From the NCBI GenBank assembly GCA_029204045.2, contig CM055074.1:15861164-15925163 (forward strand): a stretch of DNA of 64,000 nt, given 5' to 3'. The notes below the pieces were generated by a model. That model saw nothing but the letters and a program-made list of their open reading frames with translations, had not been told where the DNA came from and made no database searches. How positions within the stretch are numbered: position 1 is the first letter of the stretch; each line of letters begins with the position of its first letter. This DNA is from Tillandsia leiboldiana. Its lineage: Eukaryota > Streptophyta > Magnoliopsida > Poales > Bromeliaceae. The position numbers and the translations under genes are program-made. Shown piece after piece: positions 20,697 to 31,594 of the stretch.

Positions 20697-21035
20697 TCCG
20701 GTCAATCGCCGAAAATCCGCGATCGCCGCAATACCTCACAATCCACAACCAAGTCTCACAACCGACCTCCGGTCAACCGCCCAATTTCCGCGGTCGCCGG
20801 AATAACCCACAATCACAATCATGTCCCACATCCGACATCCGGTCAACCGCCTACTATCCGCGGTAGCCGCTATAATTCCCCAATCCAAATCGGGTAAAAT
20901 AATATGTATCTGGTCAACCGCCCAAAATCCGAGGTTGCCACAAAGCCCTCTAGTCCATAATCATGCCCTATCACCGATGTCCTATAACCGACATCCGGTC
21001 AACCGCCCAATATCTGCGGTTGCCGAAGAACCCAC
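20697..21035. repeat. Tandem array of five units of about 71 bp, each with a hairpin
   Basis: Units begin near 20697, 20768, 20838, 20909 and 20995 with CCGGTCAACCGCCCA (first and fourth varied), followed by ATCCGCGGTTGCCG and spacer. CAACCGC and GCGGTTG form a stem. In the first unit both arms changed together (ATCGC/GCGAT). Gy-1 (5421) and the inner LTR (17900) have a single unit, so this LTR expanded it. Confidence 0.8.
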
Positions 21036-22421
21036 AATCCACAATCCAGGCCCCGGCTACACTATCCCAAACCCCTGCTCAAACCCGAGCAACAAGAACC
21101 ACCTGACTAACAAAAAGGAGAAAAGAAGCAAACAAGGTTTCTCCTAAGTCAAGTTCCAACATGATAGTGTAGCGACAAGAAATGGCCTATATAGATGTCC
21201 ATACAAGCATGCAAGTGTTCTCAAGGAAACATAAGTTAAGTCATTGATCATTAACAGTATCCACCTATGCATGTCACCTACCCTCAAGTAGAACCACTAA
21301 CAGGATAATCATATAGTCCAAAATAAATATTCCATTCCACATGCAAGGTTAAACGCTATCATAGCAACCCAATCCCCACACAGGCATGCATAAACCCAAC
21401 CCCGATCATGATTAATCAAGATGTCCAAGTAAAGGGGGTCACTCTAATATCCCTAGTGAGCATGTCAAAATAGAGGTAAGCAACAACCACCCACCTCGAG
21501 CGCTAAGTCCTGGTCCCAACAGTGAAGTCCACGCCCGGTCTAAGCAATCACCACAACACTACACAAAGCACCCCAAAAGGACATACATAATTAACATACA
21601 ATGCTCACACAAAATATGACCCAAACACAACAGTCCACAGTTTTGCCTTTTTCACCTGCGAGATCTGCTCGAAAAATTCTAGAAAAATACTGTCATGATC
21701 CTCGCGACGAACCGGTCGAAATGAGCACCTGCACGTTTAAATCCGAGTTTCCTACGCTGAGATACAAATTCGACAAGGGAACCACCCCGAAATAAACCAA
21801 TCACAAAATCTGAATCACAAGGTTCTGTAAACAGGAACTTTTCACCTTCGGGAAAAATTCATAAAATTCCAAGAAAATTTGGAGATATTCATTGCGATGT
21901 GAAGATGCAAAACGCCTTCTGAATCACCCCAATCCGATGCCTGTGCGCGAAGATATAGTCAAAATACTGCAGCACTGTCCAAAACTCCGCCCCAGAAAAT
22001 GAGGTCACAAGATGATCCGAAAAACCCATGAAAAGCTTGGAATGGAAAAAACTAGGAAACACTGGAAACGTAGCCCTACCTGTCGTGAAGCCAATGGCGC
22101 AAGAATCGCCTCAATCGGAGGTCGGAGTAAGCCGGGGGAGTCCTCGCACTGAAACCGCGACGAAGAAGACCACAAATGAACGAGCGTTGCGCCGCGCCGT
22201 AAAAATGAAAACCTCGGGATGCGTGCCGCAGAAAAATCCTGGAATATGCAGATGGAATCGGCTCTGAAGGAGGAGAAATCTTGCAGAAGGTTGCTCTGTG
22301 AGAATCCAAGCAGGGAAAGAGATACAGCTGCTTGTTCTCGGCCTATTTATAGGCTGGGAAAACAAATCCGGAAATGACACTTTTGTCCCAATTTCCGGGC
22401 GCTTGCAAGAATCGGGCCGCT

Positions 22422-22448
22422 ACAGTGTTGGGCCCGGCCCAACACTGT
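22422..22448. repeat. 27-bp perfect palindrome upstream of the outer LTR TATA box
   Basis: Identical to the palindrome at 19561-19587 and at the same distance, 71 bp, from its own TATA box (22344-22351), although the surrounding LTR sequences have diverged. Confidence 0.85.
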
Positions 22449-23344
22449 GCGCGCCCGAAACGCTCACAGGCCGCCACGTCACCCACAAAATAGGCGACAG
22501 CCGATGCCGCCACTAACCTCGCGCCACGTGGCCCACTGAGAGGCCGACGCGTGGCAAGCCCACGCGCGGGAAAACGCGGGTCAGCGCGCCGACAGCCCCA
22601 CGTGCGCGCGCCCGCCGCCTGCGCCACCTGCCAGGCTCGCATCCCGAGGCCGCCTCACCATTTCCGTGGACCGGGCACACGTGGACCGGCCAACCAACGG
22701 TCGCCACGTGGCCACGCCCGGTCCACCGCACACCCGCTCCACTCCGTGAACCGCGCCCGCAGAACCGTCCAATCCAAACGCGCCACATGTCCTGCCCCTC
22801 CGGTGCACGCCGGCCCGTGGATCGCGGGCCTGCCCGCGCGCCTCCGCGCTGCCCGCGCCTGCGCGCTGCCCGCGCTGCTGCCCGCGACGCTGCGCCGCCT
22901 TGCTCCGCCGCTGCCCGCCGTGCTCCGCCGCTGCCCGCCGTTGCCGCTGCTGCCCGCCGGCAGTCGGAGTTACTGTTCCGGCGTGAACAGTAACCAGTTG
23001 CGCAAAATATCAAGTAGATAGTCCATTTTTACCGTTTTCGCGCGCTGAATCCGAATTTGATGTCCATTTTGTCAAATTCTAACTCCAAAATTTGCCGAAG
23101 GCATCCGGAAAGGTGTTCTTTTGTCCAAACTTCGCGCTGAGCTCAATTTTAATATCCGTTTCGCGCGAAACCACTTCTAAAGATCCGACGGAGTCAATCG
23201 ATCACCCACGTGATCCATTTAAGCCCGAAGTCTGCCACTTGTGTCCAATTGGTGCACAAACACCTCCAACACACAGTACAGGCCCCCCAGAAGCCACTAA
23301 TCACTCTACAACAGCTCTGCGGAGATCCAGGTCATCACATGTTC

Positions 23345-23660
23345 ATACTTGACTTAGCTATCAAATAAGATAAAGACTATACCAAGAGATCATTTGAGAG
23401 ATAAACTGACTTTGATCAATTAAAGATGAACTAATTGATTTAAATGATCATTCCATCAAATGAATTATCATGATATCCATACCATAATAGATTTCTCAAA
23501 ATACGAAAGGATGCAATTAAAGTCAATTTAACAAATGCTCAGTTAATGTTCTATACGCAAAAAGAAAGAAAGAACAAAAACACAAAACAAAACCTAACCT
23601 AAGCAATGGTTCAAAAATTGTTATTTTAAAGAAAGCATTCCAATTGCTTTACGCAAATGA
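23345..23660 (-). other. Post-pol spacer of Co-2
   Basis: Non-coding and AT-rich. On the minus strand it corresponds to 10330-10610 of Co-A1. Nothing else is seen. Confidence 0.7.
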
Positions 23661-25015
23661 ATAAAACGTTTTTGATCCAAAGGTTTTGTCAAATATCGGC
23701 TAATTGATCTTCAGTTGAAATATAAGAAAGTTGTACAGAACTTGATTCAACTAGCTCTCTTAGAAAATGATATCTAAGTTCAATGTGTTTTGTTCTTGAG
23801 TGCAACACAGGGTTTTTTGAAATATTAATGGCACTAGTGTTGTCACAAAGAATTGTTACCGAAGTCGCCGGGATGCGGAAGTCTCTCAATACACTCTTCA
23901 TTCAAATCAATTGAGTTACACAACTTCCCGCTGAAATGTATTCCGCTTCGGCAGTCGAGAGAGCAATGCAGTTTTGCTTCTTACTATGCCATGCAACAAG
24001 ACAATGACCAAGGTAAAAGCATGCACCACTCGTACTCTTCCGATCATCCACTGATCCATCCCAATCGGCATCCGAATATCCTATTATGTCGAGAGATGTG
24101 CCTATAGGATACCAAATTCTGAAATTTAATGTACCTTTGATGTACCGGATGATCCGTTTCACCGCTTTTAGGTGAATTTCCTTCGGTGCTGATTGATATC
24201 TTGCGCAAATCCCAACACTGAAGGCAATGTTCGGGCGACTAGCCGTAAGGTAAAGTAGACTTCCAATCATGCTTCGGTAAAGTTTCTCATCTACTTTTTC
24301 TCCGTGAGATTCACATCCAAGTCCCTTATTGCTAGTTCCCATGGGAGTCGGAAAGTCTTTAGAGTTCTCTAATCCGAATTTCTTGACCAACTCCATTGCA
24401 TACTTGGATTGACATAAATGAATGCCATCTTCACTTTGCTTAACTTGCCATCCAAGAAAATATGTCAACTCGCCCATCATGGACATCTCAAATTCGCTTT
24501 CCATTGTTTCGACGAATTTTGAAGCATCATTATTCCTTGTAGCACCAAACACAATGTCGTCCACATAGATTTGTGCTACAATGAAATTATCTTGAAAGAG
24601 CTTCACAAAGAGTGTCCGATCGGCCCCCCCTCGAGTATAGCCCTTTTCCAAAAGGTGCTTTGTCAGTCTTTCGTACCATGCTCGCGGTGCTTGTTTTAAA
24701 CCGTAAAGAGCCCTTTTCAATCGAAAAACATGGTTTGGAAGTTTATGATCAATGAAACCTTTCGGTTGAGCAACATAAACTTCTTCATTTAGAAAACTAT
24801 TTAAAAACGCGCTCTTAACGTCCATTTGAAAAAGTTTTATTTTAAAATGACAAGCAATAGCAAATAAAATACGAATCGACTCGAGACGGGCTACCGGGGC
24901 GAAAGTTTCATCGAAGTCTATACCTTCAACTTGTGAATAGCCCTGAGCAACTAACCTTGCTTTGTTCCGAATAACGGTACCTTCTTCATTTTTCTTGTTC
25001 TTGAAAATCCATTTT
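23661..25015 (-). pseudogene. Co-2 reverse transcriptase / RNase H
   Basis: The frame from 25015 has the RT opening motif (KWIFKNKKNEEG), ETFAPVARLE, KRALYGLKQAPRAWY and catalytic YVDDIVFGA near 24565. RNase H YSDADW is near 24065 and STAEAEYIS near 23945. A TGA at 23902-23904 replaces the Trp codon present in Co-A1, and a base is lost near 23688 in the LADI motif. The upstream part of pol continues at 27824 after the inserted solo LTR. The open frame into 25053 is LTR sequence and not pol. Confidence 0.92.
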
Positions 25016-25020
25016 GTACC

Positions 25021-27818
25021 TGTCACGCCCCCGGGGGTTTTTGAGTCTATCATAGCGAAAAATTGCGTGTATTATTTTTTTTTTCTTAACAAGGTAACTT
25101 AAACCTCATCCCCGGTACGTGACAGACCGCCACATACACAAATTCTCCCTGCCCACGGACAGAGTCTCCTTTGTATATGCACGGTGTCTCATTTACAACA
25201 TGCGTTTCGTTTACAACATCGTACATCAACCATCAACCATACAATAGACATACCTCGTCAAACAGAGTACAGTAATTTAACAAATGTTTTGAAAGACCGG
25301 TGTCCACTCGACACCTGGTTATTTTATTTTCAAGCGAGTTATTAAACCGGCATCAACGTTTAGAAAGGATAAAACCAGCGGTTGCAAAACCCGTGCCCAC
25401 ACGGCACTTCGTTTTGAGAAAACATTTTCGAAATCATTTGGTTTATCATGAAAACGTGCCGCGTATGAAAACATCACTAAAAGTGTCAATAGTATAAAAG
25501 TACACCTCATCCACAGCGCTAACTAATAACTGTCCACGACTAATATGATCCACAAGCAAATGAACTCTTTAAAGTATAAGGAAAATGAGATAAAAACCAA
25601 GTATCCTGACTACGGTCCTCGCGACGCAGTCTCACCGCCATCCCGGCTAACGCACCTAGTAATACCTGTCACGGAGTGGGTAAAGTCAGTGACAAACAAA
25701 GTAGATGTCTAATATCAATAAGGAATAAGGAGCAAACCGATTACACCGGAACCTTTCGCTAAAACCCTACACATAATTAAGCTGGGCACCAACCCCAGAT
25801 TTATCAATTAAGTTGGGCACCAACCCCAGAGTACCTGTCGGAGAGACTAAAGTCTCCCCTCGTGCGCAAACACCTTTTTGATGCTTTTAACCTCTTCACG
25901 GTGTTGGTGTGCTATTTGCAGCAGGCGCGAAGAGGTCCTCACGGCTCCCACCCATTTGTGAGGTACACGGGTCAAAAGAGAGACCACTTCTGTGGAAAAG
26001 TACACCCATGCGGAGGCCAATCCGCCTGTGTACGTGCAGCATCCGAAAACGGATTTGCCGAGATCGGCGTGTAGTGAGCATCGCAACCGTAGCCGCTTCA
26101 ATTGTTAGATAAAATACAATTATGCGAAAGGTTAAACTGTCCATCTACTTTGTTAGACAAATTAAGAGCATTTTAATGATGATAGATGCACTTACTGCAC
26201 TTGTTGCACTTATAGCAACCGTACCCACCTAGTTGAAGAGAAATCGGAACACCTGAATCCTTCGCGCACCCCCGCTGCGCACCTGGACCTAAAGAAAGTC
26301 CGCAAGGATAACTATAGTAAAAAACATGTACTAACATCCCAAAACAAAAGACCCAATTTACTCTTTTCGACGGAAAAGTACAACACCGTTCGGGTTGACG
26401 AAAACCGGAATCCCGCGCCGCCGTCGCCGTCCGCCGGAGCCCCGCGCGGTTTGGAACCGCGCGGCGTGTCTCCGCGGGCGACGCCCACGCGGCGCGGCGC
26501 CTCGCGCGGGTGCTGCCCGTGTGGCGGCTGCGCGCGGGGTTGCCCGCGCGGCGCCCGCGTGGGTGCCCCGCGCGGCGCCCGCGCGGGTGCCCCGCGCGGC
26601 GCCCGCGCGGTTGCGGGTCCGGGTGGGTGCCGCCCGCGCGGCTCCCGCGTGGGTGCCCCACGCGGCGCCCGCGCGGTTGCGGGTCCACGTAGGTGCCGCC
26701 CGCGCGGTAGCCGCGCGGCGCCCGCGAGGTGCCCGCGCGGTGCCCGCGCGGTTGCGGGTCTGCGTAGGTGCCGCCCGCGCGGTAGCCGCGCGGCGCCCGC
26801 GCGGTGCCCGCGCGGTTGCGGGTCCGCGGAGGTGCCGCCCGCGCGGTAGCCGCGCGACACCCGCGCGGTGTCCGCGCGGTTGCGGGTCCGCGCAGGTGCC
26901 GCCCGCGCGGTAGCCGCGCGGCGCCCGCGCGGTGCCCGCGCGGTTGCGGGTCCGCGCGGGTGCCGCCCGCGCGGTGGCCGCGCGGCGCCCGTGCGGGTAC
27001 GACCCGCACGGAGTCCGCGTGATGTCCGCGCGGTCCCATCGCCGCTCGAAGCGGCGATTGGCCGTCCGCGATTCTCCTCCGCGCTATGCCCTAGCGGCAC
27101 CGCGCGCCTCCGCCGTCCGTTCCGTGCCCTAGCATGACGACGATGACGGCGACGGTGACGGATACGACGGAGAAACCCAAGAACTCAAACAAAAAGGATG
27201 ACGGAAAAATCCCAAATAATTTATAACAATTATTTTACTAACCGAAGATCGACGGGAAGGTTGTCCGGTCGCGTTCTTGCCTTCGGTTCGTTGTCCGGGG
27301 AGATCGGGCTCCTTCTCTTTCTCCTTTCCCTTTCTTCCGACTAGGGTTCCGTCTTTTCCTTTTTCTCTTTCTTTCTCTCCTCACCGGCTAGGGTTTTAAT
27401 TTTCTTTTCTTTTCTTTCCGATAATCGGGATCCCTTATATAGCTCGTATTATATCTTTAATTAATTTCCTCTTTAATTCGTACGTAAGAAAATTCTATTT
27501 TCCGTCATCGGATAATTAATTAACTAATTAATTATCCCCTACGAGATAACCCACCTTATCTCTAACGGGTGCAAGATATTTTGCACGGATTCCGATGCAT
27601 GACTAATCACCGTATCACTAAGAATTTCTTTCCGGGAGATCCTGACGTCGGATTTCAGATCCGATCGCACAGTCGGCCATCATTTTCCGCGCTCTATCGC
27701 AGAAAAATACCAGCACCACACACTGGCCAACTCTTAAGAATTGAATAATTTTATTTCACTTAAAGGCTTAAATAACTACATGTGAGTCAAAAATACCCCT
27801 AAGGGCCGGGTCACTACA
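25021..27818 (-). mobile_element. Solo LTR of the Gy-B1 subfamily (2798 bp) inside Co-2 pol
   Basis: Starts TGTCACGCCCCCGGGGG, ends GGGTCACTACA, flanked by GTACC at 25016-25020 and 27819-27823. It matches the 3' LTR of Gy-D (52097-54903) over its length, which fixes the orientation as minus. It contains a GC-rich tandem array (26450-27040). The region 27190-27780 is pyrimidine-rich with TTAATTAA stretches. No internal genes, so a solo LTR. Confidence 0.94.
26450..27040. repeat. GC-rich tandem array, period about 64 bp
   Basis: Units marked by TTGCGGGTCCGCG followed by GCGGTGCCCGCGCGG-type blocks; about six marks with spacing of 60-76, mostly 64. All six frames are open for long distances and would give Arg/Pro/Ala/Gly-rich peptides, so the frames are a composition effect. 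The same array in Gy-D (53520-54165) has about eleven marks. Confidence 0.85.
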
Positions 27819-27823
27819 GTACC

Positions 27824-29250
27824 GATGATGTTTTGTTGCTTCAGGGGCTTCGTTAATTCCCAGACTTTGTTCCTTTCAAATTGATTGAGCTCTTCTTGCA
27901 TAGCTTCTATCCAATAGTCGTCCTGAAGAGCTTCATCAATATTCCTTGGTTCTACCATGGAGACGTAGCATGCGACTCCACATTCCAATTGTCTCCGAGT
28001 CCTTACTCCTTCTTGAGGGTCTCCAATAATGTTTGATTTCAGATGGTCCTTGGAAATGCGTAGCGTTTGAGGTAACGGAGTACTCGGGGGTAATTGCGAT
28101 GATTCCTGCACATTAGATGAACTAGAAGAACCATGAGATGCATCAAAATTTTTAGAAGATTTATCATGCAAAGATGCAATATCATTAGCAGGAGATTCAT
28201 CATCAAGCGACATATCAAGAGTAGATTTATCAGAAGACAAATGAGAAGCTTCATCTACTTTAACATTAATTGATTCAATCATCGTCTTAGATTCAAGATT
28301 GTATACTCGATATGCTCTACTATTTGTAGAATAACCCATAAAAATTCCTTCATCACTTCGAGAATCGAATTTTCCAAGATTTTCTCGATCGCGTAAAATG
28401 TAACAGCGACTCCCGAAGATACGAAAATACTTGATATTAGGTTTTCTACTAAACCATAGCTCATATGGGGTATTCAAAGTACCCGGGCGCAAATAGATTC
28501 GATTGATCACATAGACCGCGGTGTTAATTGCTTCAGCCCAAAAATATAAAGGGAGTTTCCGGCTATGAAGCATAACACGCGCCATCTCTTGAACAACTCT
28601 ATTTTTGCGCTCGACTACACCGTTTTGCTGCGGTGTATAAGGTGCAGAGAATTCATGTTTTATGCCATTTGAAGTGCAAAAATCAATGAATTTTGAATTA
28701 ATGAATTCTCCACCTCTATCACTGCGAACACGGACAATCTTTTCATTTTTTTCAATCATAATACGATGACATATATCATGAAAAGAGTCAAAAGTATCCG
28801 CTTTCTCTTTTAAAAATTCTACCCAAGAATATCTAGAGAAATCATCAACCATAAGAAAGATATACCATTTTCCACCCAAACTAGGTTGACGAGTTGGCCC
28901 CATTAAATCCATATGCAATAATTCTAATGGGCGTTTTGTTCCTACATGGTTCAAATTCTTGTGAGTGGATCTTGTTTGTTTTGCCTTTTGGCAACCACCA
29001 CACACAAGGTTTTCTTTGAAATTCAGTTTAGGAACACCTCTAACTATGTCTTTGTTAGATATTCTAGATAGTTTCTTAAAGTTAATGTGACCTAGTCTTT
29101 CATGCCAAAGTGTTTCATTATCAAGTGGCACTAGGTTACAATTTTGATTTGTTTTACCAGGAACTACATAGCAATTGTCCGGTGACATAACCTCTTTCAA
29201 AATGAATGAATGATTTACATAAGTTACAACACATTCAATCGCAGAAAAGT
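27824..29250 (-). pseudogene. Co-2 integrase, protease missing
   Basis: The frame open from about 29250 to 27824 has the HHCC finger (LWHERLGHINFKK, then CGGCQKAK) near 29110-28970, the core with DLMGP near 28895, VRSDRGGEF near 28720 and the PYTPQQNGVVERKNR segment near 28615, then a Ser-rich linker to RT. The N-terminal 150 codons of the open frame above 29250 are out-of-frame gag tail. The protease motif expected before the finger is absent and the gag tail joins the pre-integrase region directly, so about one domain was deleted. Confidence 0.88.
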
Positions 29251-31169
29251 TAAAGACAAGGGAAGAGTTCACCTTTGCGCACCCAAACCTTATGAGTTTT
29301 GGAATACGTCGGCAATGATCGTGACATTGATCTCCTTGGTGAACGCGTCTTGTTCGGTTGATCACTTTTCTTTGGAATCCATGATGATGTCGTCTTGTGG
29401 GGTGTACTACCATTGTTCTTGACCTTTGGTTGATTTCTTCTTGAATTTCGGTCTTTGTTCTTGATGGTAGTCGTTGCAAGGGGCGCTTGATTTGATCGCT
29501 TTGCTCCATTCTTGCAATTTCATCTAATGTGCCCTGCAAAACCACAACGTAAGCATACCTTTGTGAAAGTTGAACCCGAAGTAGATGAGGTAGGCTTGTT
29601 AACGTTGGATGCGATGATTTTCGTCGGAGGAGGAGAAACCGACTGGGGCACAAAAACCATCTTGCTCGAACTTGGTTCCTCACCAGTTCGAACGTATCCA
29701 AGACCCAAACGGTTTGTTTGACCGAGACCAAGCAATTTATCCAACTTGCTCCTTCCTAAAGAGAACCGCTTCAAATCTTCCTTAAGTTGGAGTATGGTCT
29801 TCGTCATCTCCAATTTTTCTTGTTGAGCCTCGGAGTAGAGCTTTGAGAAGTGATTTACATTATCCACAAATTTGATATTTTCCTTCTCGAATTGCTCGTT
29901 CTTCTCTCGAAGGGAAACGTTTATTTTGACCAAGTTATCCTTTTCCTCTTCAAGAGCGTTTGAGAGAGAAGTTGCCTTTTTAGATTGTTCTTCAAGATCC
30001 CACAATCTTCTTCTCAAACTTTTGTTTTGTTTTGCCAATTTCTTTGAATCCTTTAATAATTTATGGTAGGCAAAAGCAAAGTCTTCACCTTCGAAATCAC
30101 TCGGTTCATCGTCCGTTGCATTCTTTTCGTCTAAGGAGTTGGATAATGAACAAGAGGAAGTCGCTGAAAAGCACATGTAAGGTGAAGTTGTGGACGCGTG
30201 GAATGCTATGGCATTATTGTCCTCATCACTGGAAGATGACTCATTGGAACTGGAAGTGTCATCCCATGTGACGGCTTGCATTGCCTTCTTCTTTGACGGA
30301 TTCTTGTTGGGACATTCCGTTGAGATATGGCCATAACCTCGGCACTTGAAACACTGAATTTGTCCCTCAGAGTTATTCTTGTCCTTTGAAGAACCCTCTT
30401 GCTTTCTTGACTTAAACCTTGAAGATCCCTTGCCTTTCTTCGACTTAACGAAGGATGAGGATTTACTTGAATTTCCCCTTCGAAAGCTTCGGCGAAATTT
30501 TTTCGTCAAGAGTGTAAGTTGTTTCTCGAAATCCTCCATTGATAAATTCTCACCAGCGTCTGAGGAGGATGAATCCGTGTCTTCTTCTTTTGTTGATTTC
30601 AATGCAAAACCTGAAGACTTAGAAGAAGAGGAAGGCTTTCCAGAAGAATAGTTAGTAGGAAAAGTCATTTCATAAGTTTGAAGTGCACCAACTAATTCTT
30701 CTACTTTGATTTCGTCCGGGTATTTTACTGTTTCAATGGCTGCGACCTTATGGTGAAATCTTTCCGGAAGAGTTCTCAAAATCTTTCTTACAACTTTTGA
30801 TTCTGGAATTTTCTCTCCCAAGTTAGCACATGTATTCACGATATCTTGCAATCGTGTGTAATAATCTGTGAAAGATTCATTTTCTGCCATAAAAATTGAG
30901 TCAAATTTGCTCGTAAGCATTTGCAGTTTTTGAATCTTCACCAAACTTGTTCCCTCATGTGTAACTTGTAGAGTATCCCAGATTTCTTTCGCAGTCTCAC
31001 ATGCCGAGACGCGAGAGAATTCGGTTTGCGACAAAGCATTAAATAAGGCGTTAATTCCTTTGCCGTTGTAAGAGGATGCATCAATTTCTTCCTTAGTCCA
31101 TTTCGACCTAGGTTTGATGGTGACAACATCGACAATAATCTCAGTAGGATTTGTCCATCCAAACTCAAT
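29250..31169 (-). pseudogene. Co-2 gag (Sirevirus type), N-terminus cut, stop in the second zinc knuckle
   Basis: One frame runs from 31169 to TGA at about 29518. It has the retrotransposon-gag core (KEIWDTLQVTHEGT, RILRTLPERF), Ser-rich stretches, zinc knuckle CFKCRGYGHISTEC near 30350-30310, a coiled coil of about 100 residues and a second knuckle starting CLRCGFAGH, interrupted by the TGA just before its last Cys. After the stop the same frame continues to a tail WVRKG like that of Co-B2. The frame ends abruptly at 31170, where LTR-like sequence begins. Confidence 0.9.
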
Positions 31170-31170
31170 T

Positions 31171-31589
31171 TGTAGTGTACCAGATCTTGGTATATGAGCA
31201 AATATAAATAAAAATGGTAGGAAATACCATTTTTAATACCATTTTTATTGAGCTTAGAGAAGTAAAGATTGATTTAGAAGTGAATTGGGCCCAAATCGGG
31301 ATAAAAATAAGAAATTTAGAATTTTATATGAGAAAGTGGGCCCAGATTTTTAGCAGAAAATTCACAGTGTCAGAAAATTCTGAAAAAATTCTGGGAGCTC
31401 GGTAAATATGTTTTAGGGCCACAGTAAAAGTTTCGCATTGATCGGATACCCGGATAGTGAGAACGGGGTCCGACAGCGATTCTGAATACAACGAGGCTTT
31501 TGGCGACCCAGAATGGTTAAAATTGAAAATTAAAAGTACATTGAGGTAAATCAAGTTAAACCGTGGCTGCCTGTCAAATTTGAGCAAAA
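31171..31589 (+). mobile_element. Left part of a probable Gy-A-like LTR, plus orientation (continues at 50050)
   Basis: TGTAGTGTACC at 31171 follows CAATT at the point where gag homology ends, so an LTR edge is likely. It holds GGGCCCAA motifs and an AT-rich inverted repeat (31212-31250). Gy-B2 interrupts it: ACGGG at 31590-31594 and again at 50045-50049. The other end was not found in the window. Confidence 0.5.
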
Positions 31590-31594
31590 ACGGG

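Larger units (their letters stand above)
15763..23339 (-). mobile_element. Solo LTR of the Gy-A family, holding a second solo LTR
   Basis: Starts TGTCACGCCCCGAGTG, ends ATCACA, flanked by TGTTC at 15758-15762 and 23340-23344. Without the inner insertion (16464-20435) it is 3605 bp. No primer site, gag or pol is present, so it is a solo LTR made by recombination between the two LTRs of a full element. TATA box on the minus strand at 22344-22351. Orientation minus, as for Gy-1, to which its ends are most similar. Confidence 0.93.
15579..31170 (-). mobile_element. Co-2, Sirevirus-like copia element, fragmented by three insertions
   Basis: Pieces on the minus strand, from 5' to 3': gag 31169-29250, integrase 29250-27824, RT/RNase H 25015 to about 23650, 3' spacer 23640-23345 and 15757-15584. 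It is broken by solo LTRs at 25021-27818 and 15763-23339 and by Co-A1. Removing each insertion and one copy of its duplication restores continuity with Co-A1. Both LTRs are missing: the left side lies beyond the gap, the gag start is cut at 31170. Protease is deleted. RT/RNase H is similar to Co-A1, so same lineage. Confidence 0.9.

Noticed and set aside
24961..25053. Start codon of the Co-2 RT frame at 25053
   Set aside because: That part is solo-LTR sequence; true pol continues at 27824.
26312..27137. Long Arg/Pro/Ala-rich open frames on both strands (also 53229-54188)
   Set aside because: Produced by GC-rich tandem repeats inside LTRs; no start context, no domain, open in all frames.
31212..31250. 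AT-rich inverted repeat as a MITE
   Set aside because: Too short, without target duplication; more likely part of the LTR-like segment.
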